Positions 1 to 7,686 are shown, numbered from the stretch's first letter. The stretch is DNA of 8,496 nucleotides from JAXDBV01 sp034678415 (GCA_034678415.1 JAXDBV010000249.1:1-8496), one strand, 5' to 3'. The notes: generated by a model not told the origin, from the sequence alone. Numbers and translations are program-made.

Positions 1-35
1 TAGAGCTTTTCAATCTTCGGTTCCTTGTACGGCAT
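1..35 (-). CDS. MerR-family transcriptional regulator, N-terminal fragment (cut by window edge)
   Basis: Reading leftwards on the minus strand from an ATG at 35, the frame gives MPYKEPKIEKL plus two bases (TA, so probably Tyr) before the window ends. This short stretch strongly resembles, from memory, the N-terminus of a Bacteroidota MerR-like regulator that continues into a winged-helix DNA-binding domain of the 'SIGEVAEMF' type. None of that domain is visible here, so the call rests on 11 residues. In Bacteroidales I recall this regulator being encoded close to alaS and an M23 peptidase gene, and both are in this window. It starts 59 bases after the propeller stop codon with no hairpin terminator between, so it could be read from that transcript or from its own promoter. 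No Shine-Dalgarno sequence is seen. Confidence 0.55.
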   Translation of the reverse strand, partial: MPYKEPKIEKL

Positions 36-94
36 ATAAAACACTGTTACAGAAAGACAAAGGGGATACTAATTTAATAAATTCTTTCAAAGAT

Positions 95-1612
95 TCAAGG
101 ATTTTCTTTTTTTTCTCCAAAGCAATAGAGGAATCCATCCCTTGACGCAAGGTATATACATTTATTCCATATTACCGGGGTTGATTCAAACGATAAGACG
201 AACCGGTCGAGCCGTCTGAATCCCGTGCTGTCGTATTCAAACAGGTGTAAGCCGCCATATCCTGCCGCTACCAGATGCCTGTCTGTAAAGAGTGGTGTGG
301 AGATGGACGGGCCTATTTGGTACCGGAAGATCAGTTCGGGAGTGGGATAACAGGTGAGGTTGTCAGGACCCATCACCGTGGTATCGGCTTTTAACCGTTT
401 ATGATTCACGATGTAGAGGAACCCGTCGATAGCGGAAAAAACTGCCATATTTTGTTCCCCTTCTTTTCTGTAATAGTCGTTCACAGCTGCCGATCCGATA
501 ACTCCTCCCTTCCAGCCTGCCAGGGCGGTGTTTCCGGTAGGGAAATACCAGACCACCGCTTCAGGGGGCTCTTTCAGCGGATTCAATTTGAATACACCGC
601 CCGGGCCATTGATGTATTGTTTTTCAACGGTGACAATGATGCACGAATCGTCGGTGACAACCGGTGTGCCATCCATATCCGAACCGATATAAAAATCCCA
701 GTCAAGTGTATCCATGTCAAGGTTATAGCCCCATACATGGCCTGAGCCCGAAGAGATATAAATACGGTTCCCCAGGAGGGCCGGCGATGCTTCTGTAACC
801 ACATTATTCCTGTGCTTTACCACATCTTCGGGAGTATAAAGTTCCATCTCCCTGTAGATCAAAGGCTGGAGCATGCTGTCCTTCATCCGGGCGAGGGCAG
901 GATCGGGTGAGAATACGGTAAAGAGGGAGTTTTCAAGTCCGATGTACGCCGTATCGGCGATGATGAGCGCCGAAGCATCGACATCACGGCTGTAGCTGTC
1001 GGTCCATTTGCTGTCGAGTCTCCAGAGCTCCTGTCCGGTAAGGAATGACACAGCCCGGTAACTTGGAACATATTCGGTATCGAGGTAATTATCGGTTCCC
1101 AGCCGGCTGCCCTGCAGGATAATGCACCGGTGTTCCCGTTCGGTAGCGGTATCGTTCATATATATCGTTCCCGTACCCTTGATCACATCATCGAAGGCGC
1201 AGGTCCACATCACTTCTCCATCGGCGGCCCGTATTTTCCGGAGGTGATGGTCATAGGCTCCTTGAATAAGGTACAATTCGCCGTTCTGAGATAACAAAAG
1301 GGGCTGGCCGGTCCACCCGGCTCCGGCCCATTCCACCTTTCCGATCTTTCGTGAGATGGTTGTCATCCCTTTACCGAGGTAACATTTCCAGAGCACATCA
1401 AGCCGTGACGGGGCACCGGTCCCGTAAAAATTCCTTGCCGTATTCCCGAGGAAGGTGCCCGAGATAACCTCTATCACCACCGAATCGGGATCAGACTGCC
1501 ATTCCCGTTGCTGGTAAATAGGTCCCTGAAATGCCAGGAGTAGGGGAATGCCAGCTATGGCAAGAAATGAACTTATCCCTTTATCCCTGTTCGTATGCTG
1601 CCGTGATATCAT
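95..1612 (-). CDS. Secreted PQQ-like beta-propeller repeat protein
   Basis: A 505-residue protein built almost entirely of WD/PQQ-like beta-propeller repeats. The N-terminus has basic residues (R4, R9, K11) then a hydrophobic run at about 13-29 ending near AFQG, which suggests a Sec signal peptide or signal anchor; there is no lipobox Cys. About eight blade-like units can be seen, around 99-137, 146-199, 210-236, 273-307, 314-357, 369-431, 436-471 and 475-499. They show the usual signatures: ADGEVMW (130-136), LTGQELW (191-197), ASPALLGNRIYISSGSGHVW (275-294), GTPVV (315-319), STPVIWNKCIYLASRDGFLY (477-496). It is too short for a quinoprotein dehydrogenase, and no separate catalytic domain or c-type haem CXXCH motif is present, so the fold is more likely a binding or scaffold surface than a PQQ enzyme. 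It starts 17 bases after the CapA-like stop, so the two are probably one transcription unit. Ligand and role are unknown. Confidence 0.85.
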   Translation of the reverse strand: MISRQHTNRDKGISSFLAIAGIPLLLAFQGPIYQQREWQSDPDSVVIEVISGTFLGNTARNFYGTGAPSRLDVLWKCYLGKGMTTISRKIGKVEWAGAGWTGQPLLLSQNGELYLIQGAYDHHLRKIRAADGEVMWTCAFDDVIKGTGTIYMNDTATEREHRCIILQGSRLGTDNYLDTEYVPSYRAVSFLTGQELWRLDSKWTDSYSRDVDASALIIADTAYIGLENSLFTVFSPDPALARMKDSMLQPLIYREMELYTPEDVVKHRNNVVTEASPALLGNRIYISSGSGHVWGYNLDMDTLDWDFYIGSDMDGTPVVTDDSCIIVTVEKQYINGPGGVFKLNPLKEPPEAVVWYFPTGNTALAGWKGGVIGSAAVNDYYRKEGEQNMAVFSAIDGFLYIVNHKRLKADTTVMGPDNLTCYPTPELIFRYQIGPSISTPLFTDRHLVAAGYGGLHLFEYDSTGFRRLDRFVLSFESTPVIWNKCIYLASRDGFLYCFGEKKENP

Positions 1613-1629
1613 AGCCAGCCGTGAATGAT

Positions 1630-2706
1630 CTATTCTTTCCTGAGGATTACACCATCCCCGTTGATCAGAAGCATGGATTCCGGGAAGTCTGTTTCGCTCA
1701 GTTCCCTGAGGATATGAACGGCCGTTCTCCCTGGATCGGGGTGAGGTATACCTGGTCCGGGTTGCCTCACCGACAGCACCTCAGCCCTGATGAACTCTCC
1801 CCGCGGATTGGTGAACACCTTGATGGCGGGGGCATACCCGTTTGGTCCGCGGAGGTTGAAACGGCTGTAGGTACAGAAGTTGCCCAGGCTATAGGCGATG
1901 AACCTGTCGCGGTAGAGTTCCACCGCACGTGTCACATGAGGCCCATGACCGAACACAATGTCGGCGCCGGCATCGATCATGGCGTGTGCAAAGCGTTGCA
2001 CATTTCCCCGCGGGTATCCCAGGAATTCCTCATCCTGCCTGGTCACATGCTGATGATCCTTGCCTTCGGCGCCACCGTGCATGGAAACGATCACGATATC
2101 ACATTCTCTGGCGGCTTCTGTCACAACCGTTTTTGCGTACGCCGTATCGAGGAGGCTGGGTGTACCGCCCGAGGTTGCAAATGCACACAGAGCGATACGG
2201 TAACCGCTTCTGGTAAGAAAGGTACATGGCTGATCGTTGGTCCCGGCATAGTAGAGACCGATGTTCCTGAGGGCATTAACGGTCTGTTCCTTTCCCGCGG
2301 ATCCGAAATCGCCGGCATGGTTATTGGCCACGCTGACCACATCATACCCTGCCTCGGCCAGACACCTGGCAAATGAGGCAGGCATCCTGAAGATATAACA
2401 GTTGACCGTGTCCCTGCATTTCCTGGGTTGGGCCGTGGTATCGGCAAGGGTGCCTTCCAGGTTCCCGAAAGTGATGTCAGCCCCGGAAAGGAAATCAGCC
2501 ACATGAACAAACAGGGAGGAACAATCTCCGGGAGGAAGGTATGCGGTTGAAGGATAACTGGTACCCATCATGATATCACCGGTACCGATGAATGTCAGGG
2601 TATCGGTATGGCATGGTAAAGCATTGGCCGGGGTGTTGATGTCGCAGGCTACAAAGAGAGCCACTGCCACCGTGCGTTTGATTCTGTTCAATAATACCAT
2701 AGCCAT
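1630..2706 (-). CDS. CapA/PgsA-family protein (calcineurin-like phosphoesterase fold)
   Basis: A 358-residue exported protein of the CapA (PGA_cap) family. Motifs in order: GDIMMG at 43-48, GNLEG at 81-85, a FRMP segment at 106-109, ANNHAGDFG at 127-135, MHGG at 209-212, GHGPH at 253-257 and YSLGNF at 272-277. These are the metal- and phosphate-binding positions expected of the family. Founding members act in capsular poly-gamma-glutamate synthesis or export, but no capB/capC partner is here, so the substrate is unknown. The N-terminus is basic then hydrophobic (about 5-21). It could be cut by signal peptidase I after ANA (27-29), or be lipidated at C21, although FVAC is a poor lipobox. The ATG at 2706 is used; an in-frame ATG at 2700 is equally possible. 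A terminator-like hairpin ends only about nine bases upstream. Downstream, the propeller gene follows after 17 bases. Confidence 0.9.
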   Translation of the reverse strand: MAMVLLNRIKRTVAVALFVACDINTPANALPCHTDTLTFIGTGDIMMGTSYPSTAYLPPGDCSSLFVHVADFLSGADITFGNLEGTLADTTAQPRKCRDTVNCYIFRMPASFARCLAEAGYDVVSVANNHAGDFGSAGKEQTVNALRNIGLYYAGTNDQPCTFLTRSGYRIALCAFATSGGTPSLLDTAYAKTVVTEAARECDIVIVSMHGGAEGKDHQHVTRQDEEFLGYPRGNVQRFAHAMIDAGADIVFGHGPHVTRAVELYRDRFIAYSLGNFCTYSRFNLRGPNGYAPAIKVFTNPRGEFIRAEVLSVRQPGPGIPHPDPGRTAVHILRELSETDFPESMLLINGDGVILRKE

Positions 2707-2715
2707 TGGTGTCTT

Positions 2716-2751
2716 AAAAAAAAGCAGGAATCACGGCTGAACGGTTCCTGC
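2716..2751 (-). terminator. Rho-independent terminator of the M23 peptidase gene
   Basis: On the minus strand GCAGGAA (2751-2745) and TTCCTGC (2730-2724) form a perfect 7-bp stem around a 14-base loop, followed directly by eight T (2723-2716). It sits about 30 bases after the M23 stop codon. On the plus strand no T-run follows the stem, so it works leftwards. Its T-run ends nine bases before the CapA-like ATG at 2706, so it also lies inside that gene's leader. Confidence 0.8.
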
Positions 2752-2781
2752 GTTAAACTCTGTTACGGGTAATCGGTAATT

Positions 2782-3753
2782 CTAATCAAACGATTGGCCG
2801 GTGTTCATGGATATCTCAATCATCCTGTCATATTCCGATGCGTTGAGATCGTTGAAATAGTAGTTTATGGGGTTCACCTTCTTCCCGTTGACGATCACCT
2901 CATAATGCAGGTGCGGTGCAGTGGATGTACCGGTACTGCCGACAAATCCGATGATATCACCTCTCTTCACCTTTTGTCCCTGCCTTACATTAAAGCTATA
3001 CAGGTGAGCATAAAGGGTGACATGACCATATCCGTGATCGATCATGATCTGGTTTCCGTATCCCCGGTGAGAGGTTTTCACCTCTGTCACGGTACCATCG
3101 CCGGTAGCATACACCTCCGTGCCAACGGGAGCAGTAAAATCCATACCATAATGGAATTTGGATATCTTGTATATGGGATGTATCCTGTACCCCCAGCCGG
3201 AGGCGGTCCGCGTAAGATCCTTGTTGGAAATCGGCTGTATCGCAGGTATGTGTGATAACATATCTTCCTTGTTACGAGCCAGATCGATCAGTTCATCATA
3301 GGATTTTGACTGTACATACAGCTTCTTGGTGATCATATCCAGCCGTTTCTTGGTTTCGACCACAATCCTGGTGTTGTTGTAGCCCTCCAGTTCAACATAC
3401 CTGTTTGTTCCTCCGAAACCGGCATTCCTCACCGATGAAGGTATGGGTTCAGAACCGAAGATCACCCGGTAAATATTATCATCCCTGTTTTCCAGGTTCT
3501 CCAGGACTTTCTCAGCCTGTGCCAGCTGGTTGTTCATGATCTCATACTGCAGCAGAAGCTGCTGATTTTCCCGGATAAGCACCTTCTCCTTGGGAGAGTC
3601 GAATAGTAAGGCAAATATTACTCCGTAGACTACGGCAATCAGCAGGCTGCCAGTGAAATACAAAAGAAACCGAAGAAGTTTTTCCCTGATGGAGTAGGTA
3701 ATCTTATCGAAGCTGAGAGACGTGGGATTAAACTTATACTTGCTTTTCGGCAT
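2782..3753 (-). CDS. Membrane-anchored M23 family (LytM-type) metallopeptidase
   Basis: A 323-residue peptidoglycan peptidase predicted to sit in the inner membrane facing the periplasm. A cytoplasmic N-terminus of about 27 residues, with many Lys and Arg, is followed by one transmembrane helix (about 28-51). A probable coiled coil follows (about 55-90), then a linker and a C-terminal M23/LytM domain (about 183-298). The zinc and catalytic residues are present: H201 and D205 in FHYGMDF, H250 in LYAH, and H281/H283 in HLHYEV. The domain therefore looks active, unlike degenerate EnvC/NlpD-type activators. Family members cut peptide cross-links or stems in peptidoglycan and act in growth or division. 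The gene is divergent from alaS, has a plausible promoter at 3803-3834 and ends at its own terminator. No Shine-Dalgarno sequence precedes the ATG, as is usual in Bacteroidota. The exact bond cleaved cannot be told from sequence. Confidence 0.93.
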   Translation of the reverse strand: MPKSKYKFNPTSLSFDKITYSIREKLLRFLLYFTGSLLIAVVYGVIFALLFDSPKEKVLIRENQQLLLQYEIMNNQLAQAEKVLENLENRDDNIYRVIFGSEPIPSSVRNAGFGGTNRYVELEGYNNTRIVVETKKRLDMITKKLYVQSKSYDELIDLARNKEDMLSHIPAIQPISNKDLTRTASGWGYRIHPIYKISKFHYGMDFTAPVGTEVYATGDGTVTEVKTSHRGYGNQIMIDHGYGHVTLYAHLYSFNVRQGQKVKRGDIIGFVGSTGTSTAPHLHYEVIVNGKKVNPINYYFNDLNASEYDRMIEISMNTGQSFD

Positions 3754-3902
3754 AAGTTAACTGTCTTAGTTTCAAATTATTTAAAAATACTTCGATTTTT
3801 CGCAAAACTACTTTAAATAAATTAATTTTACAAGATATTTCCAAAAAACATTGATATTTTTTATTAAGTAACCTTAATTAGGATATTATCTGACAATTAC
3901 TT
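3754..3902. other. Divergent AT-rich intergenic region between the M23 gene and alaS
   Basis: This 149-base stretch holds the promoters of both divergent genes. The minus-strand promoter is legible (3803-3834). On the plus strand no TTTG word occurs in the region and no full TAnnTTTG is found; the closest is TATTTTTT in the stretch after 3851, with no -33 box at the right distance. No hairpin, T-box or other leader structure is evident, so alaS probably has a short AT-rich leader without a Shine-Dalgarno sequence. Confidence 0.6.
3803..3834 (-). promoter_or_regulatory. Bacteroidota-type promoter for the M23 peptidase gene
   Basis: On the minus strand TAGTTTTG (3810-3803) matches the Bacteroidota -7 consensus TAnnTTTG exactly. 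A CTTG (3834-3831, three of four bases of the -33 TTTG) lies upstream with a 20-base spacer, inside the usual 19-21 range. The predicted transcription start is near 3796, giving a leader of about 40 bases to the M23 ATG at 3753. Confidence 0.55.
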
Positions 3903-6527
3903 ATGAATTCAGTGGAGATACGACAGTGTTTTCTTGATTTTTTCAGGCAGAAAGAGCACAGAATAGTGGATTCAGCCCCGATGGTAATCAAGCACGATCC
4001 GACCCTGATGTTTACCAATGCCGGGATGAACCAGTTCAAGGATATCTTTCTCGGTAATGAGAAGCCGGCATGGAAGAGGGTAGCCAATGCACAGAAATGC
4101 CTGAGGGTATCGGGAAAGCATAATGACCTGGAAGAGGTGGGGCATGATACCTATCATCATACCATGTTCGAGATGCTGGGGAACTGGTCATTCGGCGATT
4201 ATTTCAAGAAGGAAGCCATTGAATGGGCATACGAGTTTCTTACCCGCCTGGTACAGATACACCCCGGCCGGCTGTATGCCACCGTGTTTGAAGGCAGCCA
4301 GGAGGAACATCTGGAGAAAGACCTCGAATCCTATGAATTATGGAAAGAATATCTGCCGGTTGAACAGATATTGTTCGGCACAAGGAAAGATAATTTCTGG
4401 GAGATGGGCGACAGTGGTCCCTGCGGTCCGTGCTCGGAAATCCATATAGATCTGCGGAACGATGATGAAAGAAAAAAAACGGCAGGGCATCTGCTGGTGA
4501 ACAAGGATCATCCGGAAGTGATTGAAATCTGGAACCTGGTGTTTATCGAGTATAACCGGAGGAAAGACGGCGCCCTTGAGCCGCTGCCCCGGAAGCATGT
4601 CGACACAGGCATGGGTTTTGAGCGGCTGTGTATGGTAGCCCAGAACCGGCGATCGAATTATGACACGGATATTTTCCGTCCCCTGATCGATGAAATTGCT
4701 TATCTGACCAGTATAAAGTACGGACAGGGCCGTGAGAGTGATACGGCCATGCGTGTTATTGCCGATCATGTGAGGGCCATTGCGTTTGCCATTGCCGACG
4801 GCCAGCTCCCCTCAAACACAAAAGCCGGTTATGTCATACGCCGTATCCTGCGCCGTGCCGTACGGTACAGCTACACGTTTTTGAAACAATCTGAACCCAT
4901 GATCTTCCGGCTGGTGCCAGCCCTGGTCAAGGTGATGGGAGAAGCCTATCCGGACCTCCATAAACAACAGGCGCTCATACAGAACGTGATACGCGAGGAA
5001 GAAGCATCGTTCCTGAAGACACTGGGGACGGGATTGCGCCTGCTCGAGCAGATCATGGATCGCGCGGCAAAGGAGAACAACAGGACCATCAGCGGAAAAA
5101 TGGTCTTTGAGCTGTATGATACCTGCGGGTTCCCTCTCGACCTGACCGAACTTATCCTGCGCGAGAGAAACATGACGTTCAACCTTGACGAGTTCCATAA
5201 GGAGATGGATGAGCAGAAAAAACGATCAAAACATGCAGCCACGGTCGAAACCGGTGAATGGATCGATCTACGGCCTATGAAAACCACCGTATTTGTTGGT
5301 TACGAGACCCTGACGGCACAGGCACAAATACTGCGTTACCGGCAGGTCAGGAGCAGGGACGAGATCCTGTACCAACTGGTACTTGACCAGACACCCTTCT
5401 ATGCCGAAGCCGGAGGACAGATGGGTGACAGCGGCTTCCTGCTCGCTGGAGGCGAGAAAACAGAAATCATCGATACACGGCAGGAGAACAACCAGGTGCT
5501 CCACCTGACAAAAAACCTCCCCGCGAACCCTGCCGCGGTCTTTACAGCCACGGTCGATTCGCATCGGAGAATAATGACGGCCAACAACCACAGCGCCACA
5601 CACCTCCTTCATTTTGCACTGAGGGAAGTACTGGGAAAACATGTGGAACAGAAAGGATCACTGGTGCATCCCGACTACCTGCGTTTCGACTTCTCCCATT
5701 TCCAGAAAATAAATGACAACGAACTGTCAACCATCGAAGCCCTGGTCAACCGTCTCATCAGGGATAACCTTGTTTTGGATGAGAAACGGCAGATACCGAT
5801 GGAGGAAGCAAAAAGAATGGGAGCCCTGTCACTGTTCGGGGAAAAGTATGGCGAACAGGTGCGGGTGGTCAGCTTTGGAAAATCGGTCGAGCTGTGCGGA
5901 GGCACACATGTGCAAGCCACGGGACAGATAGGACTTTTCAAGATCATATCCGAGAGTGCAGTGGCCGCAGGTGTGAGAAGGATCGAAGCCCTGACATCAC
6001 AAAAGGCGGAACAATACATAAATGAGAAACTCGGACAGTTGAGGACAATACAGATGATGCTGAAGAATCCTTCCGATCCGGTCTCAGGGGTGGAAAGACT
6101 GATGAAGGAAAATGCCGAACTGGAAAAACGTATCGGGGATCTGCAAAATGAAGCGCTCCAGAAAATACGAAATGAGATCAGCGAAAAGGCGGAATGGATG
6201 CATAACATGAATGTGATTACCGCACTCGTACAGGTGGATTCGGCAGACCGCTTGCGTGACCTGTCATTCCAGCTGAAGAACAAAATAGAAAACCTGTACC
6301 TCGTGCTGGGTTCGAATATAAAGGGAAAGGCACACCTCTCTGTGATGTTATCCGACAATCTCGTATCGGATAGACAGCTGAACGCCGTTGATATTATTCG
6401 AAAGATATCACCCGTGATCAACGGAGGAGGGGGAGGCCAGCCCTTCTTTGCCACGGCTGGAGGTAAAAATCCCGGGGGACTGGAGAAGGCCCTGGCGATG
6501 GCAAGGAAGATCGCCGGAGAGGCCTGA
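3903..6527 (+). CDS. alaS: Alanyl-tRNA synthetase
   Basis: A full-length, 874-residue class II synthetase that charges tRNA-Ala with alanine in the cytoplasm. All parts are present. The catalytic core begins at residue 1, with LMFTNAGMNQFKDIFLG (35-51) and the HDTYHHTMFEMLGNWSFGDY segment (81-100), and includes the DTGMGFERL stretch (234-242). The tRNA-recognition helices occupy the middle. The editing domain has its zinc ligands: H563 and H567 in HSATH, then C665 and H669 in CGGTH, which should clear mischarged Ser and Gly. A coiled-coil-like linker (about 730-760) leads to the C-Ala domain with the Gly-rich NGGGGGQPFFATAGGKNPGG (840-859). Length is normal for the family and no lesion is seen. 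The ATG at 3903 starts at the expected first helix (VEIRQCFLDFF). The gene is monocistronic as far as can be seen: the next gene faces it. Confidence 0.98.
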   Translation: MNSVEIRQCFLDFFRQKEHRIVDSAPMVIKHDPTLMFTNAGMNQFKDIFLGNEKPAWKRVANAQKCLRVSGKHNDLEEVGHDTYHHTMFEMLGNWSFGDYFKKEAIEWAYEFLTRLVQIHPGRLYATVFEGSQEEHLEKDLESYELWKEYLPVEQILFGTRKDNFWEMGDSGPCGPCSEIHIDLRNDDERKKTAGHLLVNKDHPEVIEIWNLVFIEYNRRKDGALEPLPRKHVDTGMGFERLCMVAQNRRSNYDTDIFRPLIDEIAYLTSIKYGQGRESDTAMRVIADHVRAIAFAIADGQLPSNTKAGYVIRRILRRAVRYSYTFLKQSEPMIFRLVPALVKVMGEAYPDLHKQQALIQNVIREEEASFLKTLGTGLRLLEQIMDRAAKENNRTISGKMVFELYDTCGFPLDLTELILRERNMTFNLDEFHKEMDEQKKRSKHAATVETGEWIDLRPMKTTVFVGYETLTAQAQILRYRQVRSRDEILYQLVLDQTPFYAEAGGQMGDSGFLLAGGEKTEIIDTRQENNQVLHLTKNLPANPAAVFTATVDSHRRIMTANNHSATHLLHFALREVLGKHVEQKGSLVHPDYLRFDFSHFQKINDNELSTIEALVNRLIRDNLVLDEKRQIPMEEAKRMGALSLFGEKYGEQVRVVSFGKSVELCGGTHVQATGQIGLFKIISESAVAAGVRRIEALTSQKAEQYINEKLGQLRTIQMMLKNPSDPVSGVERLMKENAELEKRIGDLQNEALQKIRNEISEKAEWMHNMNVITALVQVDSADRLRDLSFQLKNKIENLYLVLGSNIKGKAHLSVMLSDNLVSDRQLNAVDIIRKISPVINGGGGGQPFFATAGGKNPGGLEKALAMARKIAGEA

Positions 6528-6794
6528 AACAGGAATCAGGAGCCATTGAACAGCAGGGAAAGGCAAGGGTGAGAGGGGGGTGTACAGCGCACGGCAGGTT
6601 AAAAAAACAAGGCTCCCTGCAGGCCGGTACGGTACCGGTACACGGGCTGTAAAAGGGATTGCCACGACCTGCCACGTTATTCTCCTTTCATTGATGTGTT
6701 ATCCCGTACTGAAGTGTAGTCTCCGGCATAACCCGGAAGAGTATCACCAGTCATTTACCGGTTAGTGCAAGGTGTGTGATGAACGATGTTCAAG
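6528..6794. other. Convergent intergenic region with short inverted repeats
   Basis: This 267-base gap lies between the convergent ends of alaS and the ChaN-like gene. I see no convincing gene. It holds a tight palindrome (6624-6638), two longer-range 7-bp inverted repeats (6553-6559 with 6614-6620, and 6593-6599 with 6667-6673), and a weak CCGG-based hairpin near 6719-6739. None is followed by a T-run, so no standard terminator can be assigned to either gene. The base composition (G-rich run near 6571-6580) differs from the AT-rich promoter regions elsewhere in the window. Confidence 0.5.
6624..6638. repeat. Perfect inverted repeat CCGGTAC-G-GTACCGG
   Basis: Two 7-base arms (6624-6630 and 6632-6638) separated by one base form a perfect palindrome. 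It overlaps a second 10-base palindrome, GTACCGGTAC (6632-6641), and three GGTAC words fall within 16 bases. A one-base loop cannot form as drawn in RNA, so a hairpin would open at least one inner pair. It could be a protein-binding site or part of an alaS 3' hairpin; no T-run follows it. Confidence 0.5.
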
Positions 6795-7664
6795 CTAATA
6801 GGTTCTCGTCATCCTTGACGGCACAACGATGATAAAATCTGCCTGTCCGACATATCCTGTATTGAGTTCCTTCATTTCATCCTGCAGGACAGTAGCAATG
6901 GTACTGATTTTTAATTCCGTCCGTTGCTGCCGGATATGCCATACGATGCCCTGGTGCCAGTCGGAATGGTAGGAACCGTTGAAATGGATGATGGTTTGTC
7001 CGGGCGAAAATGCCTTCAGTACAGACCATGCCATGGTAGCATCCTTTAGAGCCTGGGCTTTGGGCAGGTTCAGGTTTACCGGTGCACCGCCGGAATGGCC
7101 CATTTGCAACATATCCCTGTAACATTTCAATTCCGGATCATAGGCCACGGGAAGTGGTGCGATCCATTCTTTTGCCGCATCCGACAAGGTATCCAGCACA
7201 CCGAATCCGGCTTTTGCCACCATCGATGCATATCTCCTGGGAACATTGGAAGCCACGAAGTGTAGTTTATTCTCAACGGCAAATTTCAGCAAGGGCTTGT
7301 AATCAGTGCTGTAGTTTCCCCACAGCCTTGCCTCTTCCTCAAACCTTGCATCCGTCAGCAAACCTGAAAGATACTCGTTGATCAACACCTGGTTATCGGT
7401 TTCGAACATCTCGGCCGCCAGGATGAGCTTCTCTTTTTTAATACCAAAAAGATCATGCGTGATTTCCAGCTCCAGCCAATGCGACACCGGATTATCATGC
7501 AACTCACCGTAAAAAATAATATCCGCGTCCTGCAACTCCTTCATCATTTTCGAATAGTTTGTTTCTTTGCCTTCGGAAGTGAAGATCAGATAGGCTGGTT
7601 TGTCACTTCTCATTCCCGTCAGCAGCATACTCAGTACCACAACAGTTATAAATCTCATTGTCAT
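6795..7664 (-). CDS. ChaN-family (DUF399, haem-binding uptake-like) protein
   Basis: A 289-residue exported protein of the ChaN family. Recognisable segments are FYGELHDNPVSHWLELE (51-67, with E54, H56 and H62), LAAEMFETDNQ (82-92), EARLWGNYSTDYKPL (111-125), SNVPRRYASMVAKAG (139-153), DATMAW (208-213) and HFNGSYHSDWHQG (227-239). Known relatives include Campylobacter ChaN, an iron-regulated lipoprotein that binds haem. The N-terminus is a short hydrophobic signal (about 5-17). The place where a lipobox Cys would be expected, after LLTG, has Met17-Arg instead, so this copy is probably periplasmic or soluble rather than lipidated. An in-frame ATG at codon 3 is an alternative start. The gene stands alone, convergent with alaS and divergent from the acyl-CoA synthetase gene. 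Haem binding is inferred from the family only; no haem-uptake genes are visible nearby. Confidence 0.85.
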   Translation of the reverse strand: MTMRFITVVVLSMLLTGMRSDKPAYLIFTSEGKETNYSKMMKELQDADIIFYGELHDNPVSHWLELEITHDLFGIKKEKLILAAEMFETDNQVLINEYLSGLLTDARFEEEARLWGNYSTDYKPLLKFAVENKLHFVASNVPRRYASMVAKAGFGVLDTLSDAAKEWIAPLPVAYDPELKCYRDMLQMGHSGGAPVNLNLPKAQALKDATMAWSVLKAFSPGQTIIHFNGSYHSDWHQGIVWHIRQQRTELKISTIATVLQDEMKELNTGYVGQADFIIVVPSRMTRTY

Positions 7665-7686
7665 AATAATAAGAAAAAATGAACCT

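Noticed and set aside
36..94. Bacteroidota promoter for the MerR-like gene (TTTG at 91-88, TATCCCCTTTG at 68-58, minus strand)
   Set aside because: The -7 element would have five bases instead of two between TA and TTTG, so it does not fit the consensus; too weak to list as a feature.
95..1612. PQQ-dependent dehydrogenase as the identity of the propeller protein
   Set aside because: At 505 residues it holds only propeller repeats. I see no haem c motif and no quinoprotein catalytic signatures, so only the repeat family is claimed.
1621..2376. A 251-codon plus-strand open frame opposite the CapA-like gene
   Set aside because: It is entirely antisense to a gene with clear CapA motifs, resembles no family I know and has repeated low-likelihood composition; it is a shadow of the real coding frame.
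5675..6454. A 259-codon minus-strand open frame opposite the 3' part of alaS
   Set aside because: It lies fully inside alaS, is rich in Ser, Phe and Arg as expected for the complement of a Lys/Glu-rich coding region, and shows no domain.
6580..6765. A 61-codon plus-strand open frame after alaS
   Set aside because: No recognisable motif or start signal; it runs through the palindromic sequence and has a composition unlike the neighbouring genes.
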